64,000 bases of DNA from Gnetum montanum. Taxonomy: Eukaryota; Streptophyta; Gnetopsida; Gnetales; Gnetaceae. The translations under genes and the position numbers were made by a program. This document shows positions 44,580 to 56,984 of the stretch, in pieces (position 1 is the stretch's first letter; each line of letters begins with the position of its first letter). The DNA lies in the NCBI GenBank assembly GCA_015680685.1, contig MNCI01011158.1:206421-270420 (forward strand), read 5' to 3'. Below the pieces are notes generated by a model. That model searched no databases and was not told the DNA's origin. It saw only the letters and a list, made by a program, of their open reading frames with translations.

Positions 44580-45780
44580 AGAAGAAATAGGTTCAAGCCC
44601 TAAATAGAGACATGAAGAGCATGAAGTCTACCTTTCAAATGATGGTTGCTCAATTGGATGAAATCAATGCTAAGATAGATAGAAATGCCAATCCTAGTCA
44701 TATTTAGATACATGAATTTCATGAGCATGTATGTTCAGATGAAGGCGTTTCACAACTAGATGGAGATGGAGTGGATGATGAGGAAGGACAACCTAGCTAT
44801 GAGAGTGTAGGAATCCATCAAATAAGGATTACAATGGGATGAAATCATATTCCTCATATAATAATTTCGAGGGTTCCAACTATGGTAATTACTTTTTCTC
44901 CAAATAATCTTGATGAGAAAGATGAAGCAAGGCTTTCAAGATTTTTTTAAAAAAAATGCTTCAATACTTTTGTACATTGAATTGAAGACTTTCAATGGTG
45001 TAGACAGTACCAATGGCTTTTCAAGTTGGTTGAAGACACTCAAGAAGTACTTTGAGTTGGAAGAGATACCAAATAACTTGAGGGCATCTATTGCTAAATC
45101 TAGATTAGAAGCCATGGCTTCTACTTGATGAGAAAAGGAGTCCCAAGGTTATGAAAGAAATAATAATCAGTCCATCAAAGATTGGACTTTGATAAAATAT
45201 AGGTTAACAAGAAAATTTAAATAGTCTCATCAGAGGTAAAAGACTATCATAAATTTGAAATTTCTAAGGTAAGATAATAAGGATATCAAATAATTCGACA
45301 TCAAAGTTTGTTATCTATTCCATCAATCTAACGTAAATTAGAAGGATTATGAATAGGCTTCAATCTTTTTAGAAGGTCTCAAAATGACATATTAGTAGGA
45401 TTTTTCTTATTAAAAGACACAAACTATTGATGAGCCCTATGGTTTAGCACTCAAGTCTGAAAAGAAATTAAGTGTATTTAGAAATAGGAGCAAACAAACT
45501 TTCAAGGAAAAAAAGAAGAGATCCAAACTTGAGAAGGAATCCAAGTGCAAATCTAAAGACACAGATGTCAACCATGATAAGAAGATAAAAAGGGATGATG
45601 ATAAGGCTAAAGGCAAGAAGGACCAAGTCAAGGAACACAAGGATCAAGGCAGCAGCTCATCAAAAATCTAGTGCTTCAAATATAAAAAAAATAGAAACAC
45701 AAGTAATGAGAATGTTAACTTCACAAGGCAGCCAAAGGTAAAGATGTGCAAACCATGGAAGTGGAGGAGACATCAAGCCA
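44580..45780 (+). pseudogene. Gypsy-3 gag (broken)
   Basis: The clearest part, 44910-45128, reads LKTFNGVDSTNGFSSWLKTL, KKYFELEEIPNNLRASIAKS and LEAMAST, parallel to the gypsy-2 gag. A Lys-rich segment follows (45450-45640) and a ruined zinc knuckle near 45670. Confidence 0.75.
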
Positions 45781-45839
45781 AGCACCTCAAAGAGATAATC
45801 CTAATGATTAAGGATTGAGGAAGTTTCTAAATTAAATTC

Positions 45840-46200
45840 TTGTGCATTCATGGGAAATGTGAATAGAGAAGATCTTAATAGAAAATTGTTATTTCATATT
45901 GGAACTAGATGGTTACTTAGAAGGAAATGGATTCATGTTTTAATTAATGAGCAAGACCAAGAAAATATTATTTCTTCTAGGATAGTTACTAGAGTAGATT
46001 TGACAACTATTCCTCATCCTAAACCATATAAAGTATATTGGTTATTTAGAGATCTATCCCAAAAGGTAAGGAAAAAATGTGTACATTAAGATTTAAAATC
46101 AAAGATTTTCATGATATTGTGAAGTGTGATTTACATCCAATAGATTGTGTTGATGTAATTATTGGTAGACCTTGGGATTTTGAAAATGATGCTAATTTTA
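45840..46200 (+). pseudogene. Gypsy-3 aspartic protease, active site lost
   Basis: WIHVLINEQDQENIISSRIV aligns with the gypsy protease start, but the DSG triad is replaced (INEQ), so it cannot be active. HPKPYKVYW and, later, VDVIIGRPWDF complete the domain. Confidence 0.75.
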
Positions 46201-46429
46201 ATGAAGCAAGAAATATATGAAATGTAGCTAGATCAAATAGAATCCATGAGTTACTTCTAATGATACCTAAATAAGTGAGGCAACAAAGCTCACTTAATGA
46301 TTTCTTAATCCTTCTAGGAGAGACAAAATATATTAAGAAACATGATGAAACTAATATTGATTTTCTTATTGTAACAAAAGTTGCTACTAATCATGATGAT
46401 GTGCAGGTTGTACTTTCTACAAGAGTGAT

Positions 46430-47660
46430 AGGCTTAAAGAAAAAAAATTTCAAGGTGTTCAAGGAAGAATTGGATGTATCATGACCAATGAGAAATTTAG
46501 AGCATCAAATTTATTTTATTCCTAGTTCTACCATTCCAAAGAAGAGGGCTTACTAGATGGCACCAAATCAGCAGGCTGAATTGCAAAGACAAGTAGAGGA
46601 GTTACTTACGAATGGCTTTATGAGTAAATCCATTTTACCTTGTGAAGTCCTAGCAGTGCTAGTGCCAAAGAAGAAAAAAGATGAAAGAAGGATGTGCATT
46701 AATTTAAGAGTAGTGAATAGGATAACAGTGAGGTACAAGTTTCCTATTCTAAGGATGAATGATATTCTCAAGGTCCTTATCAATGTTGAAATTTTTAGTA
46801 GAAATGATTAGAAGAGTGAATATCATCAAATCATAATTAAGCCTTATGGTGAATGGAAGATAGCTTTCAAGATACTAAATGGATTATTAAAGTAGTTGAT
46901 GATGCCATTTGGGCTCACAAATGCACCTACAACATTCATGAGGTTGATGCATGATGCATTGAAGTACTTGATTGGTAAGTGACATTTTTTTTATAATATT
47001 TTGGTATATATCTCTAATAAGGAATATCATTTGGATCACTTAAGGATGATGTATCTTAAATTAGAGGAGGCACATTTGGTGATCAATGTGCAAAAGAGTC
47101 ATTTCTTCAAGAGGAAAATCACATATTTTGGTCATGTGGTTTCTGAAAACCATATTTAAATGAAAGCTACCAATGTGAATGCTATTAAGGATTCGTCAAC
47201 TTCTAAGAATATTAGGGATAATAAAATAAAATGAAACTCTAACTTGTTGAAAGTAAAGATTACTAGTGAACTAGTGACTAGAATCCCATATTTTCAAAAG
47301 CTTTTTCAAGTGAAGGTGTATGCAAGTGGACTTGTCATTGTGTGGTACTTTCACAAGAAGATAGACCTATTTCTTTTATTAGAGAAGTTAAATGAGTAAA
47401 GGAAAAAATATAGCATATATGAACAGGAATCATTCACTATTCTTCAAGATAACAAGCATTTGAGGCATTACTTATTACCTAAGGAATTCACTTTGATGAT
47501 AGACCACAAAGCACTTCAATTTTTAAACTCTTAAAAGAAGTTGAGTGCAAAGCACATGAGTGGATTACATAGTTGCAAGAGTTCATTCTTGAATTAAAGT
47601 ACAAAATTAGAAAATTCAATGTGGTGGCTGATACTTTATCCAGGATTCTTATAGTGAATT
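46430..47660 (+). pseudogene. Gypsy-3 reverse transcriptase and RNase H (broken)
   Basis: The open part 46557-46811 contains APNQQAELQRQVEELL, KKDERRMCINLRVVNR and YKFPILRMNDIL. The catalytic box near 46985-47010 reads HFFYNILVYI instead of YxDDILVY, so both catalytic aspartates are gone. RNase H traces (VKVYASGLVI, YSIYEQESFTILQD, LMIDHKALQFLNS) follow from about 47310, after an internal deletion that removed part of the thumb/connection region. Confidence 0.82.
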
Positions 47661-47779
47661 TCAGCATCCTCATGTATAAGGTGTTGGTGATTTTGCTGAT
47701 TTGTATGAATATGATGTTGATTTTGGGAAAGTTTGGAGGAGTCTCAAAGAGCCATTATTGAGTAGGGTATACTAGTAAA

Positions 47780-48680
47780 GGAACTATCATAAGGTATGTA
47801 TTCCTAACTATGATTTTTGGAAAAATATTTTGTTTCAAAAGCATTGTAGTAGCATGAAAGGTTACATGGGTAGGGATAAAACATTGGAACTTATGGGTAG
47901 ACACTATTTTTGCTCTAGTATGGCAACTAAAGTTTTGAAACTTACTGCGGAATGTTTGACTTATCAGAAATTCGAAGGGGGTAAAGGAATGGATGGACAT
48001 TATATATCTTTGGAAATTCTCAAGGGCCCATGAAAAAGTGCATCTATGGATTTTGTGAATGGTATTCCAAAAACAAAAATTGGGAATAATGTAATTTTTG
48101 TTATTCTTAATAGCTTCTCCATGATGACATACTTCATTCCATGCAAGAAAATGATTGATGCTTCTCATGTTGCAAATTTACTTTTCTAGCATGTTGTGAA
48201 GTCATATGAAATTTCTCTAAATATTGTTAGTGATAGAGATCCCAAATTCACAAGTCATTTTTGGAGATCCTTTTAGAAAATTTTAGGAATAAAGTTAAAT
48301 TTCTCTAGTGCATATCATCCACAAGATGATGGCCAAATAGACATGGTGAATAAATCCTTGCTGAACATACTAAGATGTTTATGTGATGGATAACCAAACA
48401 AGTGAAAGCCATTGTTGTGTCATGCTAAGTTTTCATACAATAATGCTTTTCATGTTANACCAAACAAGTGAAAGCCAATGTTGTGTCATGCTAAGTTTTC
48501 ATACAATAATGCTTTTCATGTTACTATTGGAAAAAGCCCATTTGAGGTGAACTATGAGTTTTGTCCAAAGATGATGGATACCTTGAAGAGCTTTGATGAT
48601 AAAGCTCAACTTAGTACTAGTTTTGTGCAAGAGATGAGGGATCTCCATGCACAAATAAAATAAAATATTGAGAAGAAGGC
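47780..48680 (+). pseudogene. Gypsy-3 integrase (broken, with assembly duplication)
   Basis: Zinc-binding region at 47830-48033 (MKGYMGRDKTLELMGRHYF; the CxxC pair reads CLTYQK with only one Cys), then the core with ASMDFVNGI-like first Asp, ISLNIVSDRDPKFTSHF (second Asp) and a region with DDGQIDMVNKSL near 48330, where the catalytic Glu is Asp. The tail FHVTIGKSPFEVNYEFCPK appears at about 48510. A 64-base segment is written twice around the N at 48458. Confidence 0.8.
48394..48522. other. Unmerged contig overlap around single N (48458)
   Basis: The segment starting accaaacaagtgaaagcc and ending gcttttcatgtta is present on both sides of the N, with one mismatch in 64 bases. Confidence 0.9.
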
Positions 48681-48989
48681 TAAAGAGAGGGTCCTTAAAA
48701 GGAATGAGGGCAAACATAAACCAAATTTTGTTGTTGGTGACTTGGGTTGGATGCACTTGAAGAAGAAGGAATTGAGAGGTATTAACTTCTCCAAGTTAAA
48801 AGATAAGAAGATAGGGCCTTTCAAAAATAAGGCTAAGATTAATGATAACACTTTTGGGATAGATTTACCAAATGATGTTTGTATGTCTTCTCAATTTAAT
48901 ATTTTAGATCTTGTGCACTATCATGGATCATTTGATGAGAAGAGCTTGTATGGTAGCATTGATCAATTGAAGAGGGCTATTAATTAGTC

Positions 48990-49175
48990 TAAGTCTTCAA
49001 TGGAGAAGAAGGTAATTGTACTCAAGCAGAGGAAAGCTTCCATCATTTGGAAAGTTAAGAGGCATGAATTTTTGATCCATTAAAGGATCAATCTATTGAT
49101 GATGCTATGTGGGTCCATGAAATCAAACTTCATCAATGGGGAATCACCAAAATCCATGATCCTTTGTTCATATGA
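48990..49175 (+). pseudogene. Gypsy-3 chromodomain remnant
   Basis: KVKRHEFLIH followed by a stop and then, in a shifted frame, DDAMWVHEIKLHQWG matches the gypsy-2 chromodomain. A purine tract (ggtgggagag, about 49191-49200) precedes the 3' LTR. Confidence 0.75.
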
Positions 49176-49204
49176 GTTTACGTTTTGAATGGTGGGAGAG
49201 TTAG

Positions 49205-51008
49205 TGTAGGAACACCTCTTTTGATTCCCTTTTGTTTTCCCCTATAGTTTGTTATTATAGGTTTTAAGCTCTTGGGATACATATTGAAAGTTCAAGAGAT
49301 TTCTTTGCTAAATAATAGTCATCTTAGATGTGAGTGAGACATCTTAGGAATTTATGAGATTTCTTAGCTAAGATGTCTTAAGAATGTGTGAGATGTCTTA
49401 GGAAATTTGAGGTACTTTCTAGCACATTTTGAGGTGCTTTTGGAAAATTTTTGGTGTTTAGGAGATCTCTTACCTATGAAATGAAACATCTTCCAAACTT
49501 AGGAGATGTCTCTTCTAAAAGTTGAATTTTAGGAAGAAATAACCTGAGAAGACCATAGACAACTTGTATGATTAGAAAAACTTCCATAATTGCCATTCTA
49601 ATTTTCAAAATAGTCATAAGAAAGTGGAAAATGACAAAAATAGTGTGGGAAATCCAAGTTGATCTTGTAAAATATTTTCCTAGGTTTTTATCTTTATTTT
49701 CTAATAAATATGAACCAATAATGCTTGTAATCATAGAAGGTTGAAAGAGTTGATGACATGAAGTTCATGTATGAACTTAAGCAAGAGAAGGGAGAACACA
49801 TTGGGTGGGTGCATAGAGGTTGCAGATCCAAGGTCAATTATGTAAGCTTATGTATTTTACTCTTGCTTGTGAGTTAATATCTCAATTCTAGGTTACAGAA
49901 GAGATTCTCTATAGGTTGTATCCTGCACTAAGACTAACCATTGTGTGGTTTTAGACTCTCCTACTCCACAATATAATTTGAGTGTTTTAAGAGGTTTTGG
50001 ACATTTTGTGGGTTTTGGAAACCCTATTGTAATCTTCTCTTTTGAATAATTAAAATACTTTGTTTTTTTGTTTTCTAGCATATAATTTGTCCTTTCATAA
50101 TACCTAGATTTAGTATTTGAAGATGATTTAATATTTTATTAGTCATAATTTGACTAGCTTTGATATCAAATACCTGATATAGGAGCCCATGATGCATTAT
50201 CGGATATCCAATATCATAGGGTATATGCTAGCCTATAAATATAGCACTCAGGCTCATGATTTTCATAAGTTTTTGCTTGAGGTTTTTCATAGTTTTTTTC
50301 ATACGTAGCAAAGCTCTTGCAGTTTGTTTTTCCTGGAGTTAAAATATTTTTTGAGTGCCCGTAGTAGGAGTCTAAGTGTGTACAGATCTTTGTTCAAACA
50401 CTGATGTACCTAAGCACAGTAGTGTGACAAGAATAAAAATGAACCCTTTTGATCATCCTTGCAACACTGAGAATATATTAATATTTTCTTGATGCATTTA
50501 ATATTCATGCACTTCACTTTAATGTACTTTAATTAAGAAATTAATTTCCAGTTGTTAATGAACACAAGCACAACCATCGAGCATACGTGTAGCACTTGGT
50601 AACCCAGAAATGCTTTACATTTGGTAGCTTAGCAGTGCTATATGTGTTTAGGATGTGTTTGGAAAGTGGGAACGGGTACTTGTGTTAGGCCAGTTAGGCA
50701 GTAAATAAACTAGATCTTAAATTACTCTACCTTCTATTCTTGTTGTAGGCGATTAAATTTATAAAACATAAAAATGATAAAAATGATGTGCCTCAATTAT
50801 ACTTAAACCATATCCTTGAGCTTCACAAGTGTAGTTGAGAAGACAATGAACATTCTCAATGCCCATTTCACTTCCTAGAGAATTAGTGCACTGGAGAACT
50901 GTAGGTCCACAAAATTCGACCAGATCATGCATGAACGCCTTAGTGATTCATATGGTTGGGTGCAGGGGTACCTCATCGCTCATCAATATTGAAATAAACC
51001 TGCTCTCA
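49205..51008 (+). repeat. Gypsy-3 3' LTR, split by a solo family-T LTR
   Basis: Starts TGTAGGAACACCTC. Removing 50136-50990 leaves about 949 bp that align with 43495-44503; the final bases after the insertion (gaaataaacctgctct) match the LTR end. Confidence 0.8.
50136..50985 (+). repeat. Solo family-T LTR, 850 bp, with ATATT duplication
   Basis: Flanked by ATATT at 50131-50135 and 50986-50990. The start ttattagtcat is a decayed TGATGAGTCAT; the end is cgCTCATCA. TATA box at 50233-50241. It resembles the first part of the mosaic LTR at 19622 and the LTR at 62323 more than the LTR at 17648. Confidence 0.85.
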
Positions 51009-51950
51009 TTCCTCTACTAATTCATCAATTTTAACATCATAAGGATTTTCAAAAATATTTAATGTTATTAAATTTCAAAAATGATAAGCTTTTTATTGAC
51101 TAGAATATCAAATAAATAAACTATCCTTATATCAAGTATTAAGATTATAAACATTATCTTCATTCTTAAGATAACATTTAGTACCAAAGTTTTTGAAATA
51201 TTAAACATTATCACTTTTACCATACTACATCTAAGGAGTCTTACCATTGTTATCTTTTACCAAACATCTATTAATGATGTATATCATCATTATTTCAACT
51301 TTGTTCCATAAGTATTTTACTACTTTCTTTTTTTGGCTCATTGGCTGAATCATTTCTAGTATGATTCTATTTTTCTAGTTAATCACACCATTTTATTTTG
51401 ATGTATTAACTAATGAAAACTATCTCTTAATACATGCATTCCTACATAGCTCATAAAACTCATTTAAGATAAACTTACTTTCATTATTAGTCTTGATTGC
51501 TTTGATTTTTAAACCTTCTTTCGATTTTAAGAATATTTTTAAATGTCTTAAATCACTTAAATACATTAGATTTTTCTCAATATAAGTTAAACAATACATT
51601 CTAGTACAATTATTAATAATAATAAAAACATTTATTGCCATCTAAACCAACTTTATCAAAGGGTCCACAAACATCCACATGTAATAATTCAAGCTTGACT
51701 TTAGAATGAAATTTCAATGATATAAAAGTATCTTTGGTTTGTTTATCATGCTATTAGACATGGCATACCTCATCCAAGTGAATTACTTATGGTATGCCTC
51801 TTAAACATTAAGCTTTCATGAAAACTTGTATATTACCTAAGTTTCAGTATCCTAGTCTTTTATGTCATAACCTATCATTACTTACCTAAGAGAGAAGGCT
51901 ACTCATTTTTAGAATATAGATTATTTTCTACTCTTGTAACATAAGCTTTA
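51009..51950 (-). pseudogene. Copia-3 integrase (broken)
   Basis: Minus-strand frame 51420-51641: VFIIINNCTRMYCLTYIEKN, FKSKEGLKIKAIKTNNESKF and ILNEFYELCRNACIKR, matching the copia core, where the DNGGEF motif reads NNESKF, so the second catalytic Asp is Asn. The first-Asp motif region lies near 51660-51680 (DVDVCGP-like in a broken frame). Farther on, 51020-51190 matches the FxxFLGYSxxSKAxR region in decayed form. Joined with 42153-43494 across gypsy-3. Confidence 0.75.
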
Positions 51951-53300
51951 AAATCTCTCTTTATTTTTAGGAGTGCATTTTTCATCCATAGAAGAAATAT
52001 TATGGCCTTCTTTGAAATTTGTTCTAAGCTTAATAGATTGTAATGTAATCCATTAACAACATATACATTATGAACTTTAAGAAATTTTTGTGAATTTTAA
52101 CAAATCCTTACCTCTTCCTTATCTTCATTGTTGAAGCTTATGTTGTCACCATAGAAAACTTTGAGTGATAAATTTTGACTTATTACCCATCATGTGCTAA
52201 GAATAGTCATTATCTAGAAACCATGTCTTTAGATTATACAAGCTCTTTAAAGCTAACTTAATAAGGAAAGTTTTTCTATAGATTAGTCTTTAAACCTATT
52301 ACCTTGTTCTTACTTTTCTTTAAAAAGGCTTAGCAGCATATGATTTAAACATATTTCTATATTGAGAAATGATATGAGCTCTACAACTTCTTTCTTTATA
52401 ACTAAACTTTCCATAATTAAAAAATAATCTTAAAAGATGTTATCATATGATTTTGAATCATACCTAGTAATTAGAATTCTTAAAGTGAAAAGAATTCCCT
52501 TACTTATGTATGAAGCCAAAGAATTTGTACATGAAAGTTGTGTTTGTGAATTTGTAATTGGAGCTGATGCCTCTATTAAAGACTTTTACTTTAATGAACT
52601 AGACTCATAGCTAAGACCTTTCTTATCATCGATTAATGGTCCATTACTTATGATGTTCTTGAGTTATTCTGAGCTATGTGTAAACCTACTAAATAGATTA
52701 TGTCCAACTTAAGAATTCTTACCTTTTATGTCCTTTTTCAATAGTAGCATTTCCTCTTTAAGCTTTAAATTCTCTTGTTTAACTTATTCAAAGTTTGTCT
52801 TATAGCTTATGGCTTCTTGTTTCTTTTCCTTTATTTTCTTATTTAATTTTTCATTAACTTTGATTACCATTTACAATTATTTCATCAACCCTTTAACATC
52901 AATATCAGTAGGTTCTTCATACATAGTTTTAACTATGTCTATTGAGCTTAGTTTAGCTTTATATTTACTTAAACCTATAGTCTTAGAAGTATTAAAAGCT
53001 TCTTCTTAACTTGGATTAGTATACATAAAACTTTAAAAATCATAATCTAATTCATAATCTTGAAATATAGCTAGAAATGAAAATAAATCTCTTGTAACAA
53101 TATTTAAATCACTGATTATAAAGTATACCTAAGAAAAATGAGCAAGAGTTTTCCTCAACATTTTTATTTTTTGTACTACCTTCTAAATATTATAATTGAG
53201 TTTGTATTTTAGCTAATTGACCTTTCAATTTTTTCAAACTTATACTAACTAATTTTCAATCCAAACCTACTCCTTTGATTCTTCTAAATTTCTTTATCGT
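51951..53300 (-). pseudogene. Copia-3 protease and gag (broken)
   Basis: Near 52130-52250 the minus strand gives a damaged WxLDSGCSxHMTG box followed by SLKVFYGDNISFNNEDKEEV and VHNVYVVNGLHYNLLSLEQI, the end of the protease/GAG-pre-integrase region. Further upstream 52740-52870 encodes a Lys/Glu-rich segment (KLNKKIKEKKQEAIS) like the coiled C-terminal part of gag in SIRE-type copia elements. The outer LTR on this side could not be recognised. Confidence 0.65.
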
Positions 53301-53317
53301 ATTTTTCTATAGGTACT

Positions 53318-53880
53318 CTGATGAGGACATCACCCAGTCCTTGGGTAATCCTTAGTGTATTTTGGATGTGTGAGTCTTGTTTGAGTGTGTCTTCTTGTGT
53401 TGAACCTTTTGATGATGATTCCATGGTGTTTTAGCATGTTTGGGCTTATTTTGATGAATTTAGGGAGCTCCAAGGTCTATGAGAACTTGTTTGGAGGTAT
53501 TCAAAGGTTACAAACCTTAAATTAAGCATTTTTATTTTTGGCCCTAATAAGAGAGACATATCCTCTACACTATAGACATCTCATGTAAGATATCTCTACT
53601 AGATACAAGACATCTCCTCTAACATCTCTGCACTTAGAAAAGATGTCTCATGTTTATCTAAGACATCTTGTATGGATTTTAATGAACATCAAATTGTATA
53701 GAAAATTGAAGGGAAGATGAAAGGTCATTCTAAGAAGCCATAAAGAAGAGTGTTGGTGACTGTTTGGGACGCGACCACCAACGAGTGTCCTCGAACAGGA
53801 TTTAGGTGCTTGCTGGTCTCTGGAAACACCAAGGCCCAAATACCTCCAAATAGACTCAGTAGTTAATGTGAGTATGTGTG
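53318..53880. repeat. LTR-like fragment starting TGATGAGGACATC
   Basis: Unassigned repeat-like DNA with agacatctc/gatgtctc motifs at 53560-53680 similar to those in the gypsy LTRs. A 7-bp inverted repeat (gttggtg ... caccaac) occurs around 53752-53782. No partner LTR or duplication was found. Confidence 0.35.
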
Positions 53881-55400
53881 TGTGCTGTTGTAGTGTGCGG
53901 TTGTGAAAAATGAAACGATTGCGTTGTGTGTAAACTACAAATGACTTATCTTAAAGAGATTCAGCCAACTTTGCCGAGTATTGTGAGTTACTGAGAGTTT
54001 CTATTTTGTTCAATTGCCTAGTCTACGCGGTCCTTATAATACCTACTTGTAACAAATAAAATTTTGCAAAAACATTTGAGCACAACTCTGCGAATCTACT
54101 TCTAATTTTCCCCAGAGAAAGAAATAGTTCCACAAGAAAACTAGAAATAGAGCAAGATTCGATGGAAATAAGCAGAAAAGAAAAGAAAGCAGATTTGTGT
54201 AGACCTCAAATATTTAAACAAGGTAAAATGACACGAGTAAACACTTCGCAATAAAGCTATCCCAAATTCAATATCTACGAATTGTTCAAACTTCCAAGGC
54301 TCAAACAAGCAATATCTTCAAGACAATCCTATTATGCTACCAAAAATTGCTGCGTAAACTACCACGTACGAGACTCCATTTTGGCTAGATAATGGATGTC
54401 AACAATTGCATTCAACAGAACCTTCAAAAGACTTGACAATTTCTGATTGAAATACCACGGAGATTCACTTTAAAGATAAAAAGAAGCTATTCTGGTCCCA
54501 TCAAAATACCAAAGATTTTCTGAACCCTCTTGATTATTGAATCGTTCAACAGCATGACTACAAGCAAAGGCTCTCTTCCAACAATCCTAATAGCAGTTCT
54601 TATACAATGCACAATAATAAAATTTACTACTAAAATGTTCTTAAGGCTTTCAAACACAAGCACTTCTATGGCAAAATTTTAATAGAAATCTTCTATTATG
54701 CAACAAGAACAATAAGAGCAATCTAAAAATCTCAAAATTACTTGCCAAGGATGATACTATCTAAACCACTAGCTAAACAATTTAAACAAAATAAAAATAA
54801 AACATAACTCATAGGACTATGACAAAGAGGCTGAAATCTTTTCTTTAGCAAGTCATCTTACAAGCAATCTTTCACAATTTCTTCTTTCCAATGCTCTTCC
54901 CAAGACCCAAAGTGTGTCTCCAAGTGAGAGCCCCAAGTGCTAGCTAGTAGCCTTCCAAAGTGTGATACCAATGTCTTCTCAAAAGTATGATATCTTGTCC
55001 CCCCCTTGTCCTCCCCTCCTTATCATCTTACCCCTGAAGCCTTTTTATAGGGTTCAAAGGTAGTTACATACTTTAAAATATCTTAGCTAACTTCTCTCCC
55101 AAGTAAGGAAGTTACAACTTACCCAACTAGTTAGGAGATATTTCTCACCAATTTAGTTGGGAAGTTATGTAGTTAGGAAGTTATACATAAAGTTAGGAGG
55201 AATTTATGCTAACATTGATATTTGTAAATATTACAAATATTTTATGGGTAATAACTTATACAATAATGTTTGAAAAATAAATTCAAGACCTCAATATTAT
55301 GAGAGCTTTATGCACTTGGAATAATTAAATTAATGGTAAGTCTTTAGCCGAGCACTTGGAATAATTAAATTAATGGTAAGCCTTCAGCGATAGATAAAAC
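53881..55400 (-). repeat. Probable LTR on minus strand with TATA box
   Basis: On the minus strand a strong TATA box (ctataaaaaggc, plus-strand 55040-55051) is preceded by repeated aacttcctaact phrases typical of plant LTR U3 regions. A 40-bp tandem duplication (55312-55351 and 55352-55391) lies near the upstream edge. There is no ORF. The boundaries and family are unknown; a host promoter is less likely but possible. Confidence 0.4.
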
Positions 55401-56850
55401 TGCAACTCTAGCATCAGTTAAAATATCTCCTGCTCTGCTCATTCGGTTGTACACCTGTCTTAGTGTACCTTCGTGTCTTTGTTGCCACGTTCAGTGGATT
55501 GGTATGGTGATAATGAATGCGATAGCGTTGGGTACTGCTACTATTTTGAGAAATTTCGAATTGTAGGTTCACCATTACGAAGTTTTCTCTGGAAGCAGTT
55601 AACACAGCAACCAAAATGTATTCTTGCACGTTGCCGATGAATTCGTAACACAGCGTAGAGGCCAATAGGGTTTGATGATGCAATCACTCCTCAGCTACCA
55701 CCGACGTGGACTACCGCGCAGAACAAGAGCTTGCTAATGCAGCGGCAGTGTTGGAGAAGGGAGAGTTTAATTTGATGAAGATGCCCTGAGCAAATCTGGA
55801 AATGAAATCGGGGTTTCAACAAAATGTGACTCCTTTCTGTGTATAACATGTGTGGATGAGGGTTTCAATTTTTTTATCTTTCTGCATTCATGGCAAAGAG
55901 GTTTTGTCCTCCAGGGACTTGGCCATGCTCGTGGCGATGGTGATTTTCCTTGGTACGGCGGTTGTGCCACGATAAGCACCACACGGCTATGTGTTCCAGT
56001 CGACATACATGGACAACGCCATGTCGGTGTCACTGTCATCCTCTCCGCCGATGTGAAGAAGCCTTTACTTATGCAGATGCTATGCAACATTAGCTCCCTA
56101 ATTTTCTGGTCGGAGCAGAAGTAGAAACAAAGAATCTAAGGATGGAATCCAATCATGTCCGAATGAGCAACACAATTTATTAGTGAATGATATGATGCAA
56201 TGGTAGAAGCACTTGGCAATGGCCACGATGCCAATGGCTGCTGCTGGATGAGTTCACGTTCATTTCCAGACCGTACTTGCGTGTGAGCATGCCATACCTG
56301 CCGCCACAGATGTGGCTTCCAACTTCCATGGTAGGGCAAGTGTCTACCAGAAGCCCAGAGTACTGAAGAAGCTCAGCTTATCAGTAATGTGTTAATCGTT
56401 AGGGATGTGCATCAAGACCGTGTGAGGCTACATTTTAGAAGCCACTTTAACATATGACAAGTTGTATTACCAAAGCAAAGCCCTGATAGGGTAGGCTGAA
56501 GCACAATGTTGAATACATTGGATGGGTGAGGGATGGGCATGAGTGCCTGGATGTGTTTCAATTTTCGATTCCCATCTTCACTGTATCCACCGACAATTCT
56601 ACTCTCTTGCTACCTAGTGCTTATCAAACCATATTCTTGTGATGTATTTTTTTTAAACGCCTCTTACACCATTGATCTGCATCGCTGATTATTTCTTTTC
56701 TGGATTCCTTTACAGCAATAGTCTGGATTCCTTTTCTTGCATTTCTTTGGCCTTCCAGCAACGAAACAGCAACTGCCATTGATGCAACGACCAAATGCGG
56801 AAAACTATTGCTTCATAGATGTCGTTGTTTCAGTTTTTCTCTTTTTTTAT
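55401..56850. other. Less AT-rich, probably low-copy stretch; no assignable gene
   Basis: Composition changes and CpG-containing words become common. Short open frames exist on both strands (minus 55414-55683, minus 55767-56090, plus 55852-56124, minus 56136-56339), but none has recognisable motifs, and plus and minus frames overlap. It may be a gene relic, an unrecognised element, or a single-copy spacer. A translated search against plant proteins would decide. Confidence 0.4.
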
Positions 56851-56984
56851 ATACTTTGACGTGCTTATATTTTTACATTAATTTCCCATAAAAATGGTGC
56901 TCCTATACATTTCTTCCTTAAATTAAAAGAATGCCTTTGTTAACTTATTCTTTTCCTCTCAAACTGAAATTTTAGCCACTTCTC

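Larger units (their letters stand above)
43495..51008 (+). mobile_element. Gypsy-3: Ty3/gypsy chromovirus related to gypsy-2
   Basis: Two LTRs (about 43495-44503 and 49205-51008, the latter with a solo LTR inside) flank a primer site, gag, protease, reverse transcriptase, RNase H, integrase and chromodomain on the plus strand. It splits copia-3. Protein phrases and LTRs match gypsy-2 closely enough to call them one family. The left LTR seems to lack about the first 40-50 bases (TGTAGGAACACC is seen only on the right), so no target duplication could be read. Stops, a lost YxDD and an assembly duplication at 48458 break it. Confidence 0.87.
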
